Positions 8,122 through 13,906 of a stretch of DNA of 23,419 bases are shown one piece after another (position 1 is the stretch's first letter; every line of letters begins with the position of its first letter). Under the pieces are notes generated by a model. The model ran no database searches, had not been told where the DNA came from, and saw only the letters and a list, made by a program, of their open reading frames with translations. The stretch is from the NCBI GenBank assembly GCA_964385045.1, contig CAYLNM010000063.1:1-23419 (forward strand). Reading direction: 5' to 3'. Origin of the DNA: CAYLNM01 sp964385045. Lineage in GTDB: Bacteria > Planctomycetota > Phycisphaerae > Phycisphaerales > SM1A02. The position numbers and the translations under genes are program-made.

Positions 8122-8149
8122 CTCGACGCTCGACCCTCGATCTTCGACC
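8122..8149 (+). repeat. Four period-7 direct repeats (CTCGACC-like) in the aat/asnB divergent region
   Basis: Four consecutive heptamers read CTCGACG, CTCGACC, CTCGATC and TTCGACC. They lie in the 211-bp non-coding space between the divergent aat and asnB starts, about 150 nt before the asnB start. A regulator-binding iteron array is possible. A similar period-7 array lies upstream of the aminotransferase gene at 15816-15843. Confidence 0.5.
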
Positions 8150-8254
8150 TGCGCGCTACCGCCGCCGGTGGTCCCCGGTTCCGGCGGGTCGACGGGAACC
8201 CCTCCCGTATTCCCGCCGACCATCGCCGGTCGGCAGGATCGCCCGCGGCCCGTT

Positions 8255-8268
8255 CGTCGACGTCGACG
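8255..8268. promoter_or_regulatory. 14-bp perfect palindrome, candidate operator for asnB/aat
   Basis: CGTCGACGTCGACG is its own reverse complement and sits 31 nt before the asnB start in the divergent promoter region. Such a site is typical of a dimeric repressor or activator, but no regulator gene lies nearby to suggest which. Confidence 0.3.
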
Positions 8269-8285
8269 TCCGCCCGCACTCGATC

Positions 8286-8290
8286 GGAGG
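8286..8290 (+). promoter_or_regulatory. Ribosome-binding site that fixes the asnB start
   Basis: GGAGG lies 9 nt before GTG 8300. It decides the start, because the next codon is TGC (Cys), the residue that must be N-terminal after Met removal in a class II glutamine amidotransferase. Confidence 0.8.
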
Positions 8291-8299
8291 CTATCACGC

Positions 8300-10357
8300 G
8301 TGTGCGGTCTCGGCGTCATCCTTCGCACCGGTCCGGGGCCGATCCCCGGCGGGTGGCTCGACGCGCTGGACGAGGCGGTCGCGGCCCGCGGTCCGGACGG
8401 CGCCGGCCGCTTCCGCGACGTGGTCCCCGCCGGGGCGCCGGGCGCACCGCACGGCATCGCGGTCGCGATGGTGCACCGCCGACTGGCGGTGATCGATCCC
8501 GCCGGCGGCGAGCAGCCGATGACGTGGCGGGACCCCGCCGATCCCCGGGAGGGCCTGGTGGCGGTGGTCTTCAACGGCTTCGTCGCCAATCACCGCGACC
8601 TGCGGGCGGAGCTCGCGGCCGCGGGCCGGGACTTCGCGAGCGACCACAGCGACACCGAGGTCCTCGTGCACGGGACGGCGGCGTGGGGCGACCGCCTCGC
8701 GGGCCGGCTCGAGGGCATGGTGGCGGCGGCGACGTGGGACCGGCGGGCCCGCCGGCTGCGGCTGCTCCGCGACCGCTTCGGCGAGAAGCCGCTCTGGGTC
8801 GCCCGTCGCCGTCGCGGCGAGACCGAGCGGCTGCTGGTCGCGGGGAGCCACGCCGCCGCGGTGGCCCGCGTGGCGGCGGCGTTCGACGACGAGCGACCCG
8901 GCGCACGGCCGGACTGGTCGCCGTGGCCCGAGCACGCGTGGCCCGCGGACGCGCCGGAGGCGGCGGACGAGCTCGCCGGCGTCCGCGACCGCGATCCGGC
9001 CGCCGCCGATGCTCCCCACGCGTGGCTCGACCGCTATCTCGCCCTCGGCTACGCCCACCCGATCGCCCCCGGCGGCGTGCGGGCCGTGCCGCCGCCGCCG
9101 CTGCCGGCGGCCGCCCCCCCCACCGCCGAGCTGCCCGAGGGCGACGACGCCCTGCTCGCCGCCGTCGACGCGGCCCTCGGCCGGGCGGTGGAGCGGCGGC
9201 TCGAGTCCGACGTGCCGCTGGGCTGCTTCCTCAGCGGCGGCATCGACTCGACCCTCGTGACCGCCCACGTGCGGCGACGGCTGGGCCGCGTGCCGAGCTT
9301 CACCGTGCGGATGCCGGACGCGCGGCACGACGAGTCGGCCCACGCGGCCGCGGCCGCCCGGGCCCTGGACACCGAGCACCACGTGCTGGAGGCCGACCCC
9401 GACCTCGCGGGCGAGCTCGATCGGCTGGTGGCGGCGGCGGGCCTGCCGCTGGCCGACTCGTCGATCCTGCCCGCGGCGTGGGTCTGCCGGGCCGCCCGCG
9501 AGCTCGTCACCTGCTGCCTCGGGGGCGACGGCGGGGACGAGCTCTTCGCGGGCTACGACCGCTACCGCGGGGCCTCCCTGCTCGCCCGCGCCCGGCCGCT
9601 GCTGGCCCGGCTGCCCGCGGGCCTGGGGGCGGCGGCCGGGCGTCACCCCCGCGGCCGGTGGCGGCGGCTCGGCCGGCTCGGGGCGATGGCCCGGGACTGG
9701 CCCCGGGACGGGATCCTGGCGATGGAGCGGATCATGCCCGGCCCCGTCCACCGCGATCTGCACCGGCGGGGCGGCACCCCCAGCGGCACCCCCGGCGGCA
9801 TCCCCGCCGGCGCCCCCGCCGGCGCCGCCGAGGGCACCATCGCCCCGCCCCCGTGGCCCGTCCGCCACCCGCGGCCGGGCGCCGCGGCCGGGACGCTCCG
9901 GGCCCTCGACCTGCGGCACTACCTGCCGGGCGACCTCATGGCCAAGATGGACACCGCGTCCATGGCCCGGGCCCTCGAGGTCCGCAGCCCCATGCTCGAT
10001 CGCGACCTCACGGCCCTCGCCCTCGCGATCCCCGTCCGCCGGCACCTCGCGGGCGGCACCAAGTCGGTGCTGCGGCGCCTCGCCCGCCCGATCCTCGGCC
10101 CCTCCGCGGACCGGCCCAAGCAGGGGTTCGCGATCCCGCTGGACGACTGGCTGCGCGACCCGCGGTCCCCGCTCCGCACCCGGCTCGACGATGCCCTCGC
10201 CTCGGCCGAGCCCTTCGGCGGGCTGCCGGTGGACGTGGCCGCGGCCCGCCGGCTGCGGGACGAGCACGCCGCGGGCCGGCGCGACCGTGGCGCCGCGCTC
10301 TTCGCCCTGCTGGCCCTCGCCACGTGGGCCGCCGCCGAGCCGACGCTCGCCCGCTGA
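8300..10357 (+). CDS. asnB: Glutamine-hydrolysing asparagine synthetase AsnB-like
   Basis: This enzyme makes asparagine from aspartate, ATP and glutamine in the cytoplasm. The 685-residue product starts M-C-GLGVIL, so Cys2 is the amidotransferase nucleophile. RGPDGAGRF, HRRLAVIDPAGGEQPM, SDTEVLVH and DRFGEKPLW complete the glutaminase domain. The synthetase domain has the PP-loop SGGIDS (312-317), PDARHDESAHA, GGDGGDELFAGYDRY and MAKMDTASMARALEVRSPMLD. Two features are odd. The glutamine-pocket motif that usually reads Asn-Gly-Glu reads N92-G93-F94. Also, a low-complexity insert of tetrapeptide repeats occupies residues 491-510, with another Pro/Ala/Asp-rich insert between the two domains. 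The length exceeds the roughly 550-630 of common AsnB proteins accordingly. Other members of this family make unusual amides or modify sugars and peptides, so asparagine as the product is likely but not proven. It lies 70 nt upstream of an acidic amino acid symporter gene on the same strand. Confidence 0.9.
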   Translation: MCGLGVILRTGPGPIPGGWLDALDEAVAARGPDGAGRFRDVVPAGAPGAPHGIAVAMVHRRLAVIDPAGGEQPMTWRDPADPREGLVAVVFNGFVANHRDLRAELAAAGRDFASDHSDTEVLVHGTAAWGDRLAGRLEGMVAAATWDRRARRLRLLRDRFGEKPLWVARRRRGETERLLVAGSHAAAVARVAAAFDDERPGARPDWSPWPEHAWPADAPEAADELAGVRDRDPAAADAPHAWLDRYLALGYAHPIAPGGVRAVPPPPLPAAAPPTAELPEGDDALLAAVDAALGRAVERRLESDVPLGCFLSGGIDSTLVTAHVRRRLGRVPSFTVRMPDARHDESAHAAAAARALDTEHHVLEADPDLAGELDRLVAAAGLPLADSSILPAAWVCRAARELVTCCLGGDGGDELFAGYDRYRGASLLARARPLLARLPAGLGAAAGRHPRGRWRRLGRLGAMARDWPRDGILAMERIMPGPVHRDLHRRGGTPSGTPGGIPAGAPAGAAEGTIAPPPWPVRHPRPGAAAGTLRALDLRHYLPGDLMAKMDTASMARALEVRSPMLDRDLTALALAIPVRRHLAGGTKSVLRRLARPILGPSADRPKQGFAIPLDDWLRDPRSPLRTRLDDALASAEPFGGLPVDVAAARRLRDEHAAGRRDRGAALFALLALATWAAAEPTLAR
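9770..9829 (+). repeat. 12-bp coding minisatellite, five units, inside asnB
   Basis: Five consecutive in-frame 12-mers (consensus GGCGGCACCCCC, decaying towards GCCGGCGCCGCC) encode a (G/S/A)-G-(T/I/A)-(P/A) repeat. The encoded loop lies inside the synthetase domain, shortly before the LRHYLPGDLMAKMD segment. The period is a multiple of three, so unit loss or gain would keep the frame. Confidence 0.85.
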
Positions 10358-10415
10358 GGGGCGGTCGTCCCGCGGATCGTTCCCCGCGCGGCCCCGCGCC
10401 GCGGGCGCGAGTCCG

Positions 10416-10421
10416 TATTCT
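10416..10421 (+). promoter_or_regulatory. TANNNT -10-like element placing the transcript start at the symporter ATG
   Basis: TATTCT ends exactly 6 nt before the ATG at 10428, and no Shine-Dalgarno is present. If it acts as a -10 box, the mRNA would start on the A of the ATG, a leaderless message. It lies in a 70-nt GC-rich gap after asnB. No -35 box is visible. Confidence 0.35.
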
Positions 10422-10427
10422 GTTCGC

Positions 10428-12053
10428 ATGGCTCACGGCAAGGCGAACGTCCTCACGGTCCTCATCATCATCAGCCTCGTCGCCGGCGCGATCTTCGGCG
10501 AGCTGGCGCTGCACGTGCCCCAGCCGCCGGTGACGGCGAGCGAGTGGCTCGAGCAGGAATGCGAGGACCCCACGAGCGAGACCTGCCTCGCCGAGGCCCT
10601 CGAGCGGCTCCGCGCGGTGGAGGTCGAGCTCGTCGAGGGCGACGAGGAGGCGGCGGCCCGCGCCGCCGCGGTGACCGCCCTGCGGGCCGAGGACGACCTC
10701 GGAGCCCTCGGGCTCCGGGTGGTCGAGGGCACCGCGGACGAGGCCGAGGCCGAGATCGTCCAGCTGGCCTACCAGAGCTGGCGGTCGGAGTACCTGCGGA
10801 CCGCCTACGGCGGCATCGGCGCCGACCACTGGTCCAAGACGATCGGCGACATCGTCCTGATCCGGCCCCTGATGCTGCTGATCATCCCGCTCGTCTTCGT
10901 GAGCGTGGTCTGCGGCGTGTGCTCGATCGGCGACCCGAGCCGCCTCGGCGTCGTCGGCGGCTCGACCGTCCTGTACTACCTCTCGACGATGCTGATCGCG
11001 GTGACGATCGGCGCGACGCTGGTGTCGTTCATCAAGCCCGGCGAGCTCTCCGACCCGGCCCAGGCCTCCGCCCTGCAGGCCGACGCCGAGTCCCAGCTCG
11101 AGGGCAATCAGGTCATCAACGAACGGGCCCGGGCCGCGGAGGAGGAGAGCGTCGGCAGCGCCTGGCTCAACATCGTCGACCAGATGCTGCCCGCCAACGC
11201 GGTCGGGGCCATGGCCTCGGGCCAGACCCTCGGCGTGATCTTCATCGCCCTGCTCCTCGGCCTCGCCCTCGCCTCGGGGGGCGAGCGGACGGCGATCGGC
11301 CGGGAGTTCTTCGACGCCATGTTCGACGCGATCATGCGGATCGTGAGCTGGGTGATCTGGCTCACGCCGATCGGCGTCTTCATGCTCGTGGCGTGGACGG
11401 TGGGCACGATCGGGTTCCTCGCCCTCGTCGGCCCGCTCGCCAAGTACATCGGCACCGTGATCATCGGCCTGATCATCCACGGATTCGTGGTGCTGCCGCT
11501 GATCCTGTGGGTCTTCGCCCGGACCCGGCCGTACCGCTACATGTGGCAGATGCGGCGGCCGCTCTTCACCGCCTTCGGCATCGACTCGTCCTCCGCCACG
11601 CTGCCGGTCACGATCCAGTCGGCCACCACCGAGGGCGGGTGCTCCAAGCGGTCGGCGAACTTCGTGCTGCCGCTCGGGGCGACGGTCAACATGGACGGCA
11701 CGGCCCTGTACGAGGCGGTGGCGGTGGTCTTCCTCTTCCAGCTCTACGGCATCGACCTCTCGATGACGGAGCTGCTGGTGGTGGTCATCACCGCGACCCT
11801 CGCCGCGATCGGCGCCGCCGGCATCCCGTCCGCGGGCATCGTGACGATGGTGATCGTGATCACCGCGGTGAACCAGTCGCTCGGCGGCGAGCCGCGGCTG
11901 CCGATCGAGGCCATCGGAATCATCCTCGGGGTCGACCGCATCGTGGACATGTGCCGCACCACGGTGAACGTCTGGGGCGACGCGGTGGGCGCGAAGATCA
12001 TCACCCGGATCGCGCCCGACACCGAGGAGGAGTTCGAGCGGGCCGCGGCCTGA
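10428..12053 (+). CDS. SLC1/DAACS-family sodium- or proton-coupled dicarboxylate/acidic amino acid symporter
   Basis: This family imports aspartate, glutamate or C4-dicarboxylates through the inner membrane with an elevator mechanism. The 541-residue product shows the first hairpin-loop motif SSSATLP (from Ser387), the cation-site motif NMDGTA (from Asn421), GAAGIPSAGIVTMVIV and the TM8 stretch VDRIVDMCRTTVNVWGD. In TM8, Asp503, Asp507, Arg510, Asn514 and Asp518 have the same spacing as the substrate and sodium ligands D390, D394, R397, N401 and D405 of GltPh. The Arg argues for an acidic substrate. Unlike most bacterial members it has an acidic, helical insert of about 100 residues between TM1 (LTVLIIISLVAGAIFGELAL) and TM2. 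That insert is probably periplasmic. The ATG at 10428 is the only start just before TM1. It sits between asnB and a GNAT gene, which fits a supply of aspartate to AsnB, an inference. Confidence 0.88.
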   Translation: MAHGKANVLTVLIIISLVAGAIFGELALHVPQPPVTASEWLEQECEDPTSETCLAEALERLRAVEVELVEGDEEAAARAAAVTALRAEDDLGALGLRVVEGTADEAEAEIVQLAYQSWRSEYLRTAYGGIGADHWSKTIGDIVLIRPLMLLIIPLVFVSVVCGVCSIGDPSRLGVVGGSTVLYYLSTMLIAVTIGATLVSFIKPGELSDPAQASALQADAESQLEGNQVINERARAAEEESVGSAWLNIVDQMLPANAVGAMASGQTLGVIFIALLLGLALASGGERTAIGREFFDAMFDAIMRIVSWVIWLTPIGVFMLVAWTVGTIGFLALVGPLAKYIGTVIIGLIIHGFVVLPLILWVFARTRPYRYMWQMRRPLFTAFGIDSSSATLPVTIQSATTEGGCSKRSANFVLPLGATVNMDGTALYEAVAVVFLFQLYGIDLSMTELLVVVITATLAAIGAAGIPSAGIVTMVIVITAVNQSLGGEPRLPIEAIGIILGVDRIVDMCRTTVNVWGDAVGAKIITRIAPDTEEEFERAAA

Positions 12054-12061
12054 GGCTCCCG

Positions 12062-12616
12062 GTGGCCGTCCCACCCCCGCGATCCGCGGCGTCCGCCACG
12101 CCCGTTCCGCCCGACGTCCGCCTGCGCCGCGTGCGGGCGGCGGACCTGCCGGCCTTCCTCGAGCACCAGCGCGACGCGCCGTCGGCCCGCGCCGCCGCCT
12201 TCGTCCCGGACGACGCGGGGGACGCCGCGGCCCACGCGGACCGCTGGCGCCGGCGGCTGGCCGATCCCGCGATCGTCGCTCGCACGGTGTGCATCGGCGA
12301 CCGGGTGGCGGGCCACGTGATCCGCTTCCCGGGCGACGGCGCGCTCGAGCTGGCGGTCTGGATCGGCCCCGAGCACCAGGGCCGGGGCGTCGGCACCGCC
12401 GCCCTCCGCGCGTTCCTCGCGGCCCATCCCGAGCGTCCGGTGCACGCCCGCGCCGCCGCCGACCATGCGGCCTCGATCCGGATGCTCGAGTCCTCGGGCT
12501 TCCGCCGCGTCGGGACCGGGCGCGGGTTCGCCGCCGCCCGCGGGACGGAGATCGACGAGCACCACTTCCGACTCGAGGTGGCGCCGGCGGACCGAGGGGA
12601 CGAGGCCGCGCGGTGA
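12062..12616 (+). CDS. GNAT-family N-acetyltransferase
   Basis: GNAT enzymes move an acetyl group from acetyl-CoA to an amine on a small molecule or protein N-terminus. The 184-residue product begins with a Pro/Ala-rich stretch. VRLRRVRAADLPAFLEHQ marks the start of the fold, LELAVWIGPEHQGRGVGTAAL carries the acetyl-CoA pyrophosphate-binding Q-G-R-G-V-G, and AADHAASIRMLESSGFRRVG is the typical last motif. The substrate cannot be read from sequence. GTG 12062 is chosen because GAGG (12052-12055), overlapping the symporter stop, precedes it by 6 nt, so the two are probably co-transcribed and coupled. The final codons (GDEAAR) and the stop lie in the first unit of a 47-bp tandem repeat, so the gene end has been duplicated downstream. 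Confidence 0.82.
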   Translation: MAVPPPRSAASATPVPPDVRLRRVRAADLPAFLEHQRDAPSARAAAFVPDDAGDAAAHADRWRRRLADPAIVARTVCIGDRVAGHVIRFPGDGALELAVWIGPEHQGRGVGTAALRAFLAAHPERPVHARAAADHAASIRMLESSGFRRVGTGRGFAAARGTEIDEHHFRLEVAPADRGDEAAR

Positions 12617-12720
12617 GGCGCGGCGACGCGCCCGCGAGCCGGGGGGACGAGGCCGCGCGGTGAGGCGCGGCGACGCGCCCGCGAGCCGGGGGGACGAGGC
12701 CGCGCGGTGAGGCGCGGCGA
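12596..12720. repeat. 47-bp tandem repeat, about 2.7 copies, each with a GC hairpin, between convergent genes
   Basis: The sequence repeats exactly with a 47-bp period; the CGGTGAGGCG landmark occurs at 12611, 12658 and 12705. Each unit contains GCCGCGC and GCGCGGC arms around a 6-nt loop (first copy 12605-12624). The stop codon of the acetyltransferase gene lies in that first loop. The array fills most of the space between the acetyltransferase and trxB ends and may act as a bidirectional terminator. It arose by duplication of the gene's 3' end. Confidence 0.9.
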
Positions 12721-12758
12721 GACATCGACGGAGCGCCCCCGGTGCCGGGGACCTCGCG

Positions 12759-13739
12759 TCACACCAGTCCGTGATCCCCGAGCCAGTGCTCGGCGTCGAG
12801 GGCGGCCTGACATCCCATGCCCGCCGCGGTGACCGCCTGGCGGTACTTCGCGTCCGCCACGTCGCCGGCGGCGAAGACGCCGTCGACGTTGGTCGCGCTG
12901 GAGCGGGTGTTCAGGACGAGGTAGCCCTTGTCGTCCATCTCGAGGTCGGTGCCCGCGAGGAACTGCGTCGCCGGGGTGTGGCCGATCGCGACGAACAGGC
13001 CACCGACCTCGAGCGTCTCCCGCTCGCCGGTGACGGTGTCCTCGAGCTCGACCCCGGTGATGAAGTCGTCGCCGAGGACGTCGACCACCTGCCGGTTCCA
13101 GTGCACCTCGGCGTTGTCGGCCCGGAAGATCCGGTCCTGCATCGCCTTGGACGCCCGGAACGCGTCGCGGCGGTGGATGACGTGCACGGTGGAGGCGAAC
13201 TTGGTGAGGTAGCTCGCCTCCTCCATCGCGCTGTCGCCGCCGCCCACGACCGCCACCGGCTTGTTCCGGAACACCGGCAGGGCGCCGTCGCACACGGCGC
13301 AGGCGCTGACGCCGCCGCCGCTGGTGGCCAGCCGCATCTCGTTGTCGAGGCCGAGCCAGTTGGCGGTCGCCCCGGTGGCCAGGATCACCGCGTGGCAGCG
13401 GATCTCGTCGCCGCCGCTGGTGACCAGCACGTGGGGGGTGCCGAAGCGGCACTCGACGATGTCCTCCCCGACGACGGTCGTCCCGAAGCGCTCGGCCTGC
13501 TTCTGGAACATCGTCATCATCTCGGGCCCGGTGACGCCGTCGGGAAAGCCGGGGTAGTTCTCGACCTCGGTGGTCAGCATCAGCTGGCCGCCCGGCAGCA
13601 CCGGCGACGGGACCTGCTTGGGCACGCCCACGTAGCAGATCGGATCGAGGTTCGCCCGGGCGGCGTAGATCGCGGCCGTCCAGCCGGCGGGGCCGCTGCC
13701 GATGATCACGAGGGGATGGACGTCGCGGGCTTCGCTCAT
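12759..13739 (-). CDS. trxB: Thioredoxin reductase (NADPH)
   Basis: TrxB passes electrons from NADPH through FAD and a redox-active disulfide to thioredoxin in the cytoplasm. The 326-residue product has the FAD-binding VIIGSGPAGWTAAIYAA near the N-terminus, the active-site CAVCDG (Cys147, Cys150), the NADPH-binding VVGGGDSAMEEASYL followed by VIHRRDAFRASK, and the C-terminal FAD motif VFAAGDVADAKYRQAVTAAG. Length matches the low-molecular-weight class (about 320). The ATG at 13739 (MSEARDVHPLVIIG) is the natural start; further upstream the frame enters non-coding sequence. There is no Shine-Dalgarno: the leader reads CCTCCC immediately before ATG. No thioredoxin gene is adjacent. It converges on the acetyltransferase gene across the 47-bp repeats. 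Confidence 0.97.
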   Translation of the reverse strand: MSEARDVHPLVIIGSGPAGWTAAIYAARANLDPICYVGVPKQVPSPVLPGGQLMLTTEVENYPGFPDGVTGPEMMTMFQKQAERFGTTVVGEDIVECRFGTPHVLVTSGGDEIRCHAVILATGATANWLGLDNEMRLATSGGGVSACAVCDGALPVFRNKPVAVVGGGDSAMEEASYLTKFASTVHVIHRRDAFRASKAMQDRIFRADNAEVHWNRQVVDVLGDDFITGVELEDTVTGERETLEVGGLFVAIGHTPATQFLAGTDLEMDDKGYLVLNTRSSATNVDGVFAAGDVADAKYRQAVTAAGMGCQAALDAEHWLGDHGLV

Positions 13740-13812
13740 GGGAGGATCGGTCCGGGCGGACGACGGACGGCCCTCGCGGGGCCGGCGTCGGGGGGAGACG
13801 AGAGGGAGGATC

Positions 13813-13846
13813 GCGCCGCGGCGGGCGGAGCGCCGCGGTGGGCGGA
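13813..13846 (-). repeat. 17-bp direct repeat upstream of trxB
   Basis: Two adjacent 17-mers, GCGCCGCGGCGGGCGGA and GCGCCGCGGTGGGCGGA, differ at one base. They lie about 75 nt before the trxB start, between it and the hairpin at 13861-13898. They could be two binding sites for a regulator of trxB or simply a local duplication. Confidence 0.6.
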
Positions 13847-13860
13847 TGCGGGAGGGTGCA

Positions 13861-13898
13861 ACCGGCGCGGGCGGGGAGATGTTCCCGCCCGCGCCGGT
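13861..13898 (-). terminator. Strong hairpin terminator after the unknown secreted-protein gene
   Basis: ACCGGCGCGGGCGGG (13861-13875) pairs perfectly with CCCGCCCGCGCCGGT (13884-13898). A G-T and an A-T pair extend this to a 17-bp stem with a 4-nt loop. It begins 8 nt beyond the stop at 13907. No T-run follows on the minus strand, so it is a strong stem without the classical tail. Confidence 0.7.
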
Positions 13899-13906
13899 CG
13901 AATTCG

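Noticed and set aside
8289..8589. N-terminal extension of Aat to 391 residues
   Set aside because: Extension is antisense to asnB and absent from the family; ATG 8088/8085 gives normal length.
10008..12725. 905-residue minus-strand frame opposite the symporter gene
   Set aside because: Asp/His/Arg-rich shadow of a clear SLC1 protein; its start lies in the 47-bp repeat.
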